13,035 nucleotides of DNA from Clostridia bacterium (GCA_017411885.1 JAFQPF010000027.1:1-13035), one strand, 5' to 3'; numbered from the stretch's first letter, positions 1 to 7,181 are shown. The notes: generated by a model from the sequence alone, not told the origin. Made by a program: numbers and translations.

Positions 1-312
1 GGAAAAGTCTATTTTGCCGTATATTCCGTTTTCGCCTGCCGGATCGTGATTGCCGGGGGCTATGATAATATGACAATCAGGTATTCTTGCAAAGCCGTTT
101 TTTACCATATTAAGCGTTTCGTGGGTAACAAGCGAGCTTTCAAAAAGATCCCCGGCGATAAGCAACATATCCGATCGGGTGGTGTAAACAAGATTTATCA
201 GTGCTTCAAAGGAATCGCGCATTTCCTGTCTGCGTATTTCTGATTTTTGAAGATCAAGCATCGAAAACGGACTGTCAAGATGAAGATCTGCCGTATGGAT
301 AAGCTTTATCAT
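1..312 (-). CDS. SbcD/YhaO-like metallophosphoesterase, N-terminal 104 residues (cut by window edge)
   Basis: Only the first 104 codons are inside the window, and the frame stays open to base 1. The protein starts with a calcineurin-like phosphoesterase signature: D9 and H11 in HTADLHLDSPF, then GDLF (D55), then GNHD (N88, H89, D90). These are metal ligands of the two-metal nuclease/phosphatase fold. The LDSPF run after the first motif is typical of the DNA exonuclease branch (COG0420: SbcD, and YhaO of Bacillus). Family members cut DNA ends, usually with an SbcC/YhaN-type SMC-like ATPase; whether one follows lies outside the window. The start is firm: AAGGAG sits seven bases before the ATG, and the ATG overlaps the glycosyltransferase stop as ATGA, implying translational coupling. 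It is the last visible gene of the sortase operon. The exact substrate is not determinable. Confidence 0.85.
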   Translation of the reverse strand, partial: MIKLIHTADLHLDSPFSMLDLQKSEIRRQEMRDSFEALINLVYTTRSDMLLIAGDLFESSLVTHETLNMVKNGFARIPDCHIIIAPGNHDPAGENGIYGKIDFS

Positions 313-1040
313 TTGTTTTCTCCTTGAGTGTTACTGCCTTTTACGCACAGCCTTTTGATCCTTCTTACGTCGGCAAGCATTCTTGTGCAATCTCTTATCA
401 CGTTTACCTTTGAGTTGCCGTGATTTTTTATGCTCACGGGCATTTGCGCGATATTATATCCGTGCTTTTTTGACCTCAGAAGTATTTCAAGATCGAAAGC
501 AAAGCCGGTCGTTTCAAGCTCGGAAAAAAGTGTTTTTGCCGCTTCTTTTTTATAGCACTTGAAGCCGCACTGCGAATCGCTTACCGAAAGTCCGGCATAG
601 ACCGACAAAAGTCTGAAATAGATTTTCGAAGCAAGCTTACGTATAAACGGGTATCCCGCAAAGCCGTCCTTGGCAAGCGTGCGCGAGCCGATGAGAAGCT
701 CGCTTTTGCTTTCGCTCATAAGCTTTACCGCATCGGCGATCACCTCGCATCCGTATGCAAGATCGCAATCGGTGGTTACGATAATATCACCGCTTGCCGC
801 TTTAACACCCTGCTTGAGTGCGCCGCCCTTGCCGCGGTTATCTTCATAGCCCGCATCCTTGAAGCAGGGGGCGTTTAACTTTTCACAGATGATCTTTGAC
901 GTTAAGTCACGGCTTCCGTCGTTGACGATAACGATCTCGTAATCGCCAAGATTATCCTCGCACCATTTGCTTAAGAGCTTCATATTTTTTTCAATCACCG
1001 ACTCCTCGTTGTATGCCGGAATAATTATTGAAACCTTCAT
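309..1040 (-). CDS. Family 2 glycosyltransferase, polyprenyl-phosphate hexosyltransferase type (DPM1/ALG5-like)
   Basis: This 243-residue GT-A glycosyltransferase opens directly with the nucleotide-sugar fold (VSIIIPAYNEE, residues 3-13). NDGS lies at 40-43, NRGKGGALKQG at 68-78, the metal-binding DxD as DCD at 91-93, and DSQCGFKCY at 155-163. This series matches enzymes that move mannose or glucose from GDP or UDP onto a polyprenyl phosphate (dolichol-phosphate mannosyl/glucosyltransferases; undecaprenyl phosphate in bacteria). There is no C-terminal membrane domain, unlike GtrB-type proteins, so it probably works at the inner face of the membrane as a peripheral protein. The likely role is a lipid-linked sugar donor for envelope glycans or protein glycosylation; donor and acceptor are not readable. 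It lies 8 bp after rlmA and overlaps the phosphoesterase by 4 bp. Its Shine-Dalgarno site is poorly placed (separate entry). Confidence 0.88.
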   Translation of the reverse strand: MKVSIIIPAYNEESVIEKNMKLLSKWCEDNLGDYEIVIVNDGSRDLTSKIICEKLNAPCFKDAGYEDNRGKGGALKQGVKAASGDIIVTTDCDLAYGCEVIADAVKLMSESKSELLIGSRTLAKDGFAGYPFIRKLASKIYFRLLSVYAGLSVSDSQCGFKCYKKEAAKTLFSELETTGFAFDLEILLRSKKHGYNIAQMPVSIKNHGNSKVNVIRDCTRMLADVRRIKRLCVKGSNTQGENK

Positions 1041-1060
1041 CCTTTGTCTTAAAGCCTTTC
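1041..1060 (-). promoter_or_regulatory. Unusual ribosome binding region of the glycosyltransferase gene
   Basis: Only 8 bases separate the rlmA stop (1049-1051) from the glycosyltransferase ATG (1038-1040). Two purine runs are available. AAAGG at 1041-1045 touches the start codon, which is too close. GAAAGG at 1055-1060 lies inside the last rlmA codons, 14 bases upstream, which is rather far. Neither has the normal 5-10 base spacing used by the other genes here, so translation may depend on ribosomes finishing rlmA. The start itself is well supported because the fold begins at residue 3. Confidence 0.4.
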
Positions 1061-1861
1061 AAAAACGATTATATCAAAACCAAGAGCCGTATCGAGCTTA
1101 TCAAGCTCCGAAAGTCGCGCCGCGGCGTCCTCGCCTGTTTTCCAATAGTACGGAGTCATCGAAAACAGATCGCTTATAGCCTGACTTGTGTTTATGCTCA
1201 CGTCGTATCTTATATTATTCCGCGAAAGCTCACGAAAGCCCTCGGGGGATACTACCTTTTCGGGGTTGTTTTCATAAACGTCGCTGTAAAGCGCGCGCTT
1301 AAGTCCGAGCAGATGCTCTTTCCCGGCGGCACCGATAACAAGCCGTCCTCCCGGCTTAAGCACACGGTGAAACTCATCGTATGCAAGAGGCGCGAACAGA
1401 CTTACTACCGCGTCAATGCTGTTTTCACGTATCGGCAGGTCAAAAATGCCGCATACGAAAAAGCGCGCGTTTGTACCCGATGCGCGGGCGCGCTTTGAAG
1501 CCTTGTTTACAGCGCTTTTTGAAAGATCAAAGCCGTAAAGTGAGGTGTAATCAAGCTCTTTTGCGATCATATTGCTGTAATAGCCCTCGCCGCAGCCGGC
1601 ATCGATCACCTTTTCGGGCTTAAAGCTGTCAAGTGTGCTTACGATCTCACGCGCGAAGCCTTCATAGTAACCGAGATCAAGAAATCGCGAGCGCGCGTTT
1701 ACCATATCGGGGGAATCTCCCGATACGCTTAGCTTGGTATTGAAGTTGACGTATCCGCTTGCGGAAAGGTCGTAGGTGTGGCGGTTTTCGCAGATAAGCG
1801 AGCCGTTGATTTCTTCAAGTCCACACGAGCATTTCGGACAGATAAGTATATTTTCTGACAT
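1049..1861 (-). CDS. rlmA: 23S rRNA (guanine-N1)-methyltransferase, RlmA family
   Basis: The 270-residue protein begins with a zinc-binding module, C8-x2-C11, C24 and H28 (CPKC, CENRHTYDL), then the SGYVNF segment seen in RlmA proteins. The SAM-binding Rossmann motif is VIDAGCGEGYYS (residues 85-96), followed by FDLPIRENSIDAVVSLFAP in motif IV position and KPGGRLVIG. RlmA enzymes methylate N1 of a guanine in helix 35 of 23S rRNA at the peptide exit tunnel: G745 in the Gram-negative type, G748 in the Gram-positive TlrB type, which affects tylosin-class macrolides. Which base applies cannot be told from sequence alone. The start is clear: GAGGAA in the last sortase codons is the ribosome site, and the ATG directly abuts the sortase stop. 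Length is normal for the family. Confidence 0.9.
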   Translation of the reverse strand: MSENILICPKCSCGLEEINGSLICENRHTYDLSASGYVNFNTKLSVSGDSPDMVNARSRFLDLGYYEGFAREIVSTLDSFKPEKVIDAGCGEGYYSNMIAKELDYTSLYGFDLSKSAVNKASKRARASGTNARFFVCGIFDLPIRENSIDAVVSLFAPLAYDEFHRVLKPGGRLVIGAAGKEHLLGLKRALYSDVYENNPEKVVSPEGFRELSRNNIRYDVSINTSQAISDLFSMTPYYWKTGEDAAARLSELDKLDTALGFDIIVFERL

Positions 1862-2884
1862 TTATTCAAATTCCTCAACGTCTATAAGCCGCGCGTGTAA
1901 TGCATATCTTCCGCTGTATGCCTCGTTGGTGCAGGTGGACAGAGTGAGTATGCGGTCGAATTCGGAAAACTGTGCAGAGCGCGGGTGAGACGATTTTTCA
2001 AGTATTGCGTCCGCGAAATCGGTAAACTCGGTTGTGCTTTTGAATCTCATTCTGAAATACTGATCGTAAGCATTCGTTTCGTATACCGATATCGGCGCGT
2101 AGATGTATATTCCATCGGGTGTGTATACCGTGATGCGGGACTCATCAAAGAGCTTTTCGTCCTCGTTCATCAGCTCAACGATATGGAACATCGAGCCGTT
2201 TTCCATATTGTGACCGTAAAGCACGGTGTTGTAGTTGTTTATGATCTTGTCGTTGGTTCTGTAATCGGCGAAGATCGAACCGACTATCATATATTCGCCC
2301 GTGTATGCGTGGTCAAGATAGTGTACGTTGTCCTCTCCGCGCACTATCGGGTAATCGACCTCGCTGTCGTTTATTGTGATCCAACCGTAAATATCGGGAT
2401 TGATCTGCTTGAGCCAATCAAGCTTTGCCTTGTACTGGGCAGCTTCTCCGTCGCTTTCGTTTACCGATATTTCGATATTTTCAAGCTTCATCTGTCTTAT
2501 TTCCGACATCGAAAGAGACGCGGGACTTGCCTTGCCTGCCGGCGTTGATCTTACTGTGATCTTTGAATTAAGTGCCGAAAGCGCGTCTTCATCCTGGGCG
2601 TTAAAAAAATCCGAAAGATCGGAATAGAGCGAGTCACCCTTAGCGTAGCCGCCGATGCTTGAAATAAGCGTGTATGTGCTCCAGATAAGAGTTGCCACGC
2701 ACAAAAGCATTATCGCAAGATAAAACAGCTTTGAAAGTATTCTTTTTTTCTTTTTCCTTTTTATGATCGGAGCGTTTGGCGCGAGCTCGTCTGCTCCTGC
2801 CGCTTCAAGCTCACGCACGAACCTGCTTTTATTTGATTCGGGGTCGCGAGTAAACTCGAACTCCTCGGTGTTTTTTTCAGACAT
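1862..2884 (-). CDS. srtB: Class B sortase
   Basis: The 340-residue protein has a charged cytoplasmic tail of about 48 residues ending in a basic run (KRKKKKR), one membrane helix at about 50-78, then an extracellular sortase domain. Catalytic residues are visible: H225 in LYGHNM, C318 in TLSTC, and R326 in GRYALHARL. DWLKQINPDIYGWITI at 156-171 is typical of class B domains. Sortases cut a C-terminal sorting signal and link the protein to peptidoglycan or, in some class B enzymes, build pili. No substrate with a sorting motif is in the window, so the target is unknown. The stretch at 85-150 between membrane and domain is acidic and low in complexity, like a linker. It is the first gene of the minus-strand operon, with AAGGA about ten bases before the ATG and its own promoter upstream. 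Confidence 0.92.
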   Translation of the reverse strand: MSEKNTEEFEFTRDPESNKSRFVRELEAAGADELAPNAPIIKRKKKKRILSKLFYLAIMLLCVATLIWSTYTLISSIGGYAKGDSLYSDLSDFFNAQDEDALSALNSKITVRSTPAGKASPASLSMSEIRQMKLENIEISVNESDGEAAQYKAKLDWLKQINPDIYGWITINDSEVDYPIVRGEDNVHYLDHAYTGEYMIVGSIFADYRTNDKIINNYNTVLYGHNMENGSMFHIVELMNEDEKLFDESRITVYTPDGIYIYAPISVYETNAYDQYFRMRFKSTTEFTDFADAILEKSSHPRSAQFSEFDRILTLSTCTNEAYSGRYALHARLIDVEEFE

Positions 2885-2924
2885 TTCTAATTTTCCTTGT
2901 CCGCAGATATATTTTTACTTATAT

Positions 2925-2953
2925 ATTGTAGCACAAATAAAATATTAATACAA
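2925..2953 (-). promoter_or_regulatory. Promoter of the sortase operon
   Basis: On the minus strand a -35 of TTGTAT (2948-2953) is followed by 17 bases and a -10 of TACAAT (2925-2930). TGC directly precedes the -10, giving an extended -10 that can compensate for the weak -35. The predicted transcript starts near 2918, leaving a short leader before the ATG at 2884. Confidence 0.7.
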
Positions 2954-2983
2954 GAGTTATTTTGTACTTTTAACATCTGCCTA

Positions 2984-3012
2984 TTGCAATATTAACCGTT
3001 TTGTTATAAAAT
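2984..3012 (+). promoter_or_regulatory. Promoter of the nuclease-helicase gene
   Basis: TTGCAA (2984-2989), a 17-base spacer and TAAAAT (3007-3012) make a plausible sigma-A promoter. It diverges from the sortase promoter, with about 30 bases between the two -35 boxes. A strong ribosome site, AGGGGGAG (3031-3038), follows before the ATG at 3044. Confidence 0.6.
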
Positions 3013-3043
3013 ATATACGTATCAAACGAAAGGGGGAGAGTAA

Positions 3044-5536
3044 ATGTCGGATATTATAAGCCTGCAGATAAGGGAGCTTTGCGAAAAAATGCTTCCGAGC
3101 GGCAATATCGATATGCGCAGAGACGCATTCCGCGTTGTTGAAAGCATAAGGCTTCACACTATGCTTCAGAAGCGCGGCGGCGACGTGTACGCCCCCGAGG
3201 TGGCACTGAAAAAGCTCTTTGAGCTTGAATACGGTTCGGTTATGCTCACAGGCCGCGCCGATGGTATTATTCAGACAGAGAACGGATATATCATCGACGA
3301 GATAAAATGCGTGAATGTGCCGGTAAACACGCTCACGGAAAACTTTTGCCCGACACATCTTGCCCAGGGTATGTGCTACGCCTATATTTTCGCCTGTGAA
3401 AAGGGTCTTGACAGTATTACCGTAAGGCTTACCTATTGTGATATTTCCACGGAGGACGTGGTGAAATTCGACAGTATGTTCGATACCGACGATCTTGGTG
3501 CCTTCGTTGAAAATATGCTCGGCGAATATTTGCGCCTTGAAAACAAAAGGCTTGAAAGAAAAGCAGCCTTTCAAAAAAGCGCGAAGAAGCTTGCTTTCCC
3601 ATACGGAGAATACAGACCGGGGCAGAGAAGCTTTGCCGAATACGCGCTTGAGGCGATATGCACGAAAAAGAAGCTTTTTGCCGAAGCCCCGACGGGTATC
3701 GGAAAGACGATGTCCGCGCTTTTTCCTGCTGTAAAGGCGGCAGGAAACGGATATGGAGAAAAAATATTCTATTTCACCTCAAAGACCACGATAGCCGAAG
3801 CGGCTAAGGAAGCCTTTGTACTTATGCGCGAAAAGGGGCTTGATGCATCGGTCGCGGTAATTACCGCGAGAGAGAGGATATGCCAAAGCTCACACGAGCC
3901 CTGCGATCCGAGTGTGTGTCATAATGCATGCGGACATTTCGACCGCATTAACGACGCGCTTGCCGACGCTATAGAAAACGACAGGATTTTCGACCGTGAG
4001 AAGATCGAATATTACGCAAGCAAGCACAGAGTCTGCCCATATGAGCTTTCGCTTGCAATATCCGAGTGGTGTGAGCTTGTGATCTGCGATTACAACTATC
4101 TCTTTGATCCGATAGTTTTCTTAAGACGTTATTTTACAGAGCCCGGCGACTATATCTTCTTGATCGACGAGGCGCATAATCTCGGAGACCGTGCCCGTGA
4201 AATGTATTCGCATAACATCAGAAGCAGCGACATAGAGCTTTTGCTCACCCTGCTTTCAAGCGAAGAGAAGATACTTTTCCCAAAGCTTGTTGAAACGCTT
4301 GAGTATATGAAAAGCGCGGAAAATCTGGTCGACGTCAATCACCGCAAGTCAGGAGAAATGGGCGTATACAAGAGCAAAAAGCCGTTTGGCATATTAAACC
4401 GCAGGCTTTACGAGCTGCTTGAAGCGTTTGAAGCCTATTTCAGAGCGCACAAGAACGTCTGTGATCAGATAACCGACATTTATTTTGAAATAAAAAAATA
4501 CCTGAAGATTGCCGATTATTACGATGAAAAATATATAAGCCTTATCGAATACAGAAACGGCGAATACACCTTCCGTCAGCTTTGTATAGACCCGTCCGCT
4601 GTGCTTAAGAGCCGCTATGAGCTTGGACGCAGCACGATACTGTTTTCGGCAACTCTTTCGCCCTCGGACTATTATAAAAGCATACTCGGCGGAGATGAAA
4701 ACGATCTCACGCTTACTCTGGATTCGCCCTTCCCGAAGGAAAATCTGTGCCTTTGCGCGACGTATAAATTCAGTACAAGATTTGATGACAGAAAAACGAC
4801 GATGGCATCTCTTACCGACCTGCTTTATACGCTTGTCAAAGGCAAAAGCGGAAATTATATGGCGTTTTTTCCGTCGTATAAGTATATGAGTGAGGTTCAC
4901 GCGCAGTTTGCAAAGCGTTATCCGGGTATCAAAACCATTATCCAGCGAAGCGATATGAGCGAAAATGAAAAGAGCGATTATCTCAAAAGCTTTGACGGTA
5001 ATATTTCGGAGTCGCTTTTAAGCGAAAAAGCAAAGCCCGATCCGCTTTCGGACCTGTTGGGACTCGGACTTGTCAGGGGAGCGTCATTCTTCGGCAAAGC
5101 TCAGAGTGAGCCTGCCACGACAAATGAGGGGGATAATGACACCCTGCTTGCATTCGGTGTGCTTGGCGGTGTTTTTTCAGAGGGAATCGACCTTGCCGGA
5201 GAAAAGCTTATCGGCTGTGCGATAGTCGGTGTCGGGCTTCCGGGAATTAACGATGAATCGAACATAATCTGCGATTATTATAACGAAAGATCGGATGACG
5301 AATATATGCGCGGCTATGATTACGCCTACCGTATACCCGGTATGATAAAGGTGCTTCAGGCGGCAGGACGTGTTATACGAAGCGAAAGCGACCGTGGCGC
5401 GGTGCTTCTGATCGATGACCGTTACGCAACGCGCGAATACGCGTCAATGTACCCCTCGCACTGGAAGAATATGAAGCTGATAGGTGACAAAAGCGCGCTT
5501 GGCGAGCTTTTGCGCAGATTCTGGAATAACGAATAA
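3044..5536 (+). CDS. RecB/Cas4-type nuclease fused to XPD/DinG-family Fe-S helicase
   Basis: This 830-residue protein has two parts. Residues 1-165 look like a PD-(D/E)XK nuclease of the RecB/Cas4 group: GRAD with D73, DEIK with E86 and K88, and a Q-x3-Y motif at Q108/Y112. Residues 185-830 form a superfamily 2 helicase of the Rad3/XPD/DinG group: Walker A APTGIGKT (215-222), DEAH (375-378), SATLSP (535-540), GVFSEGIDL (709-717) and QAAGRVIRS (772-780). Between Walker A and DEAH lie cysteines C280, C287, C292, C296 and C331, enough for the family's 4Fe-4S cluster. Such helicases unwind 5' to 3' on damaged or structured DNA. An in-frame acidic stretch at about 651-700 separates motifs that are close together in relatives. 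The gene is alone on its strand and ends at a terminator. The nuclease plus DinG layout is, from memory, known in Clostridia; its substrate is not known to me. Confidence 0.9.
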   Translation: MSDIISLQIRELCEKMLPSGNIDMRRDAFRVVESIRLHTMLQKRGGDVYAPEVALKKLFELEYGSVMLTGRADGIIQTENGYIIDEIKCVNVPVNTLTENFCPTHLAQGMCYAYIFACEKGLDSITVRLTYCDISTEDVVKFDSMFDTDDLGAFVENMLGEYLRLENKRLERKAAFQKSAKKLAFPYGEYRPGQRSFAEYALEAICTKKKLFAEAPTGIGKTMSALFPAVKAAGNGYGEKIFYFTSKTTIAEAAKEAFVLMREKGLDASVAVITARERICQSSHEPCDPSVCHNACGHFDRINDALADAIENDRIFDREKIEYYASKHRVCPYELSLAISEWCELVICDYNYLFDPIVFLRRYFTEPGDYIFLIDEAHNLGDRAREMYSHNIRSSDIELLLTLLSSEEKILFPKLVETLEYMKSAENLVDVNHRKSGEMGVYKSKKPFGILNRRLYELLEAFEAYFRAHKNVCDQITDIYFEIKKYLKIADYYDEKYISLIEYRNGEYTFRQLCIDPSAVLKSRYELGRSTILFSATLSPSDYYKSILGGDENDLTLTLDSPFPKENLCLCATYKFSTRFDDRKTTMASLTDLLYTLVKGKSGNYMAFFPSYKYMSEVHAQFAKRYPGIKTIIQRSDMSENEKSDYLKSFDGNISESLLSEKAKPDPLSDLLGLGLVRGASFFGKAQSEPATTNEGDNDTLLAFGVLGGVFSEGIDLAGEKLIGCAIVGVGLPGINDESNIICDYYNERSDDEYMRGYDYAYRIPGMIKVLQAAGRVIRSESDRGAVLLIDDRYATREYASMYPSHWKNMKLIGDKSALGELLRRFWNNE

Positions 5537-5564
5537 AAAACGGATGCGACTCGCATCCGTTTTT
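5536..5564. terminator. Shared two-way terminator of the helicase gene and radC
   Basis: A perfect 8-bp stem, CGGATGCG (5541-5548) with CGCATCCG (5552-5559), encloses a 3-base loop. It is flanked by AAAAA upstream and TTTTT downstream, which also pair. The A and T tracts make it work in either direction: it starts within the helicase stop codon and ends 5 bases from the radC stop. Confidence 0.9.
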
Positions 5565-5568
5565 GCTT

Positions 5569-6384
5569 TTACAGATATTCAATTACGCTTTCGGTAAGCT
5601 CAGACGCCTCGTATGTGATGCTCCTGCCGAAGGTGTAGGAAAATTCGCTTTCGTCGTATTCGTTCAATTTGTCTGCCACCTCAGCGGCACGGCTCATTCT
5701 GAAATACTTGCTTTCGCCGACGATGAATATGTCTATAAGCTTTACCGCGGCATCCTCGACTGTTGACTTGAGCTTGTACATAGCCTCAATGTCAGCTATA
5801 GAGGGCTTCAGACTGTTGTTCGGGTGATTGTGCGCGATCGCAACGTATGATACGTTGTCTCTAACAAGCACACGCATTACCTCACGCAGGTCTATTATAC
5901 ATTCATCCGGGTGACCGAGAGATATCCAGTCGCTGAACAATAGCTCGTGGGAATTGTTAAATGAGGCGATCATCATTCTTTCCTCGCGTATGCCGTCAAA
6001 ATACGCGCAGAACAATGCCGCGATCTCCTCGGGAGTCTTGAACTGCTTGCGTTTGTTTTTGGATATTTTTGCCTTATACGTAAGTGCGTTTGGCAGCTTT
6101 AAGAGAATAGCCGTGATTCTGCCTATCCCATCTATGGTGCAAAGCTCGTCTACGCTTGCGTTAAGTACGTTGTCAAGGTCTCCGAATCTTGCCAAAAGCC
6201 TGAGTGCAATGGGATAAACGTCCTTTTGCGGTATACTGTAGGTAAGCAAAAGCTCAAGTATACGGCTTTCGTCAAACTCCTGCGCTTCTTGCGTGAGAAA
6301 GCGTTTTCTCAGCCGTTCTCTGTGTCCCTTGAGCAGCTTGTATTCTTCTTCCTCGTATTTGTTTTTGATTTTCTTCTTACTCAT
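5569..6384 (-). CDS. radC: RadC-family JAMM/MPN protein
   Basis: The 271-residue protein has a helix-hairpin-helix stretch near 80-97 (LCTIDGIGRI), then a JAB/MPN metalloprotease-like domain. Its metal motif is intact, HxHx7SxxD: H185, H187, S195 and D198 in HNHPNN...PSIADIE. RadC was named as a DNA repair gene, but that role has been questioned and its biochemical activity is not settled; related genes often sit on mobile elements. After the usual domain end the protein carries about 35 further residues (236-271), an acidic and hydroxyl-rich tail that I do not recognise. It is transcribed alone from a near-consensus promoter, with GGAG eight bases before the ATG, and converges on the helicase gene. 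Confidence 0.92.
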   Translation of the reverse strand: MSKKKIKNKYEEEEYKLLKGHRERLRKRFLTQEAQEFDESRILELLLTYSIPQKDVYPIALRLLARFGDLDNVLNASVDELCTIDGIGRITAILLKLPNALTYKAKISKNKRKQFKTPEEIAALFCAYFDGIREERMMIASFNNSHELLFSDWISLGHPDECIIDLREVMRVLVRDNVSYVAIAHNHPNNSLKPSIADIEAMYKLKSTVEDAAVKLIDIFIVGESKYFRMSRAAEVADKLNEYDESEFSYTFGRSITYEASELTESVIEYL

Positions 6385-6413
6385 AAATATGCTCCAAGTT
6401 AAATATGTATAAT

Positions 6414-6442
6414 ATTTTAGCGCAAAAGCGCGGTTTTGTCAA
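6414..6442 (-). promoter_or_regulatory. Promoter of radC, with a small palindrome in the spacer
   Basis: On the minus strand TTGACA (6437-6442), 17 bases, and TAAAAT (6414-6419) give a near-consensus sigma-A promoter. The spacer contains the palindrome GCGCAAAAGCGC (6420-6431), which abuts the -10 box. That position would suit a repressor, but the palindrome is short and may be chance. Confidence 0.85.
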
Positions 6443-6460
6443 TTATTTTTTATTATAGTC

Positions 6461-6489
6461 TTGAAAAGACGGCGTATTTGATGTAAAAT
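6461..6489 (+). promoter_or_regulatory. Promoter of the winged-helix regulator gene
   Basis: TTGAAA (6461-6466), a 17-base spacer and TAAAAT (6484-6489). It diverges from the radC promoter, with 18 bases between the two -35 boxes, so one bound protein could affect both. A leader of about 55 bases precedes the ATG, with GGGAGAGG as ribosome site. Confidence 0.75.
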
Positions 6490-6553
6490 AGGATAAAAAC
6501 AGATATATTTTTTGTAAAAAAGCGATATTTGCGTTTCGTGTGGGAGAGGATAT

Positions 6554-7147
6554 ATGAAAAGCAGAGTGAGCGTTAATATAAAAAACGAATATCTTTCCCA
6601 AAGTGTTGCTTTGCTTGTGAGCGAGCTTGGATTTATCCCCGACCTTTCGGGGATGCCCTGCGATTTTTTGAGCATTGTGGACGCGTCAAGCTTTTTTAGG
6701 GACGAATACGACCTTTCAAGGCTTATTTATCTGTGCGAAAACGGCGGCAGAATACCAAAGGGTGTAAAGTATTTTCTTTCGGTGCCGTTTCTTAATTCGG
6801 AGCTTAAAAGCCTTATCCTTGAGCTTGGCTCTGAGGTGTCGGTCAAGGATGGCTCTCGCGTTAAATTCAAGGACGGAGAGCTTGTATACAATAACGAGAG
6901 GCTGAAGCTTACCGAAAAGGAAGCACGGCTGTTTGCTTTTCTTTATGAAAATTGCGAATCCCCCGTTTCAAGAGATGCTCTGCATCAGGCGGTATGGGAA
7001 AACAAGGCTTCAAGAGAAGCAAACGTAGTCGACGTATACGTAAGCTATATCAGAAAAAAGACCCGCGAGGTCTTTGGAATAGACTGCATAAAGGCGGTGC
7101 GCGGTGTCGGATATATGTACACCGATAAATATAGCGTCATAAAATAA
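6554..7147 (+). CDS. OmpR/PhoB-type winged-helix regulator with short, degenerate receiver-like N-terminus
   Basis: Residues 105-190 of 197 form a clear OmpR/PhoB C-terminal DNA-binding domain: LTEKEARLFAFLYEN, VSRDALHQAVW, the recognition helix region NVVDVYVSYIRKK (157-169) and the wing VRGVGYMY (182-189). The first 95 or so residues are shorter than a 115-120 residue receiver. The string CDFLSIVDASS (36-46) could be a receiver beta-3 strand with D43 in the phospho-acceptor place, but the usual acidic pair after beta-1 and the later conserved lysine are not evident. No histidine kinase is adjacent. I infer a regulator that works without phosphorylation, or senses something other than phosphate. 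Targets are unknown; the divergent radC promoter is one candidate. The gene is monocistronic between its promoter and a strong terminator. Confidence 0.82.
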   Translation: MKSRVSVNIKNEYLSQSVALLVSELGFIPDLSGMPCDFLSIVDASSFFRDEYDLSRLIYLCENGGRIPKGVKYFLSVPFLNSELKSLILELGSEVSVKDGSRVKFKDGELVYNNERLKLTEKEARLFAFLYENCESPVSRDALHQAVWENKASREANVVDVYVSYIRKKTREVFGIDCIKAVRGVGYMYTDKYSVIK

Positions 7148-7148
7148 A

Positions 7149-7181
7149 GGCTCGGATACACGCATCCGAGCCGATTTTTTT
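7149..7181 (+). terminator. Intrinsic terminator of the winged-helix regulator gene
   Basis: A perfect 9-bp stem, GGCTCGGAT (7149-7157) with ATCCGAGCC (7164-7172), has a 6-base loop and is followed by GA and seven T. It begins right after the stop codon. On the minus strand the same stem is followed by TTTATTTT, so it may also stop leftward transcripts from the aminopeptidase operon. Confidence 0.92.

Noticed and set aside
1028..1498. Plus-strand open frame of 156 residues opposite rlmA
   Set aside because: Basic, low-information composition with no domain, antisense to a complete RlmA methyltransferase.
2981..3574. Minus-strand open frame of 197 residues opposite the nuclease domain
   Set aside because: The opposite strand encodes an intact nuclease domain with promoter and ribosome site; this frame has no recognisable domain and is a shadow.
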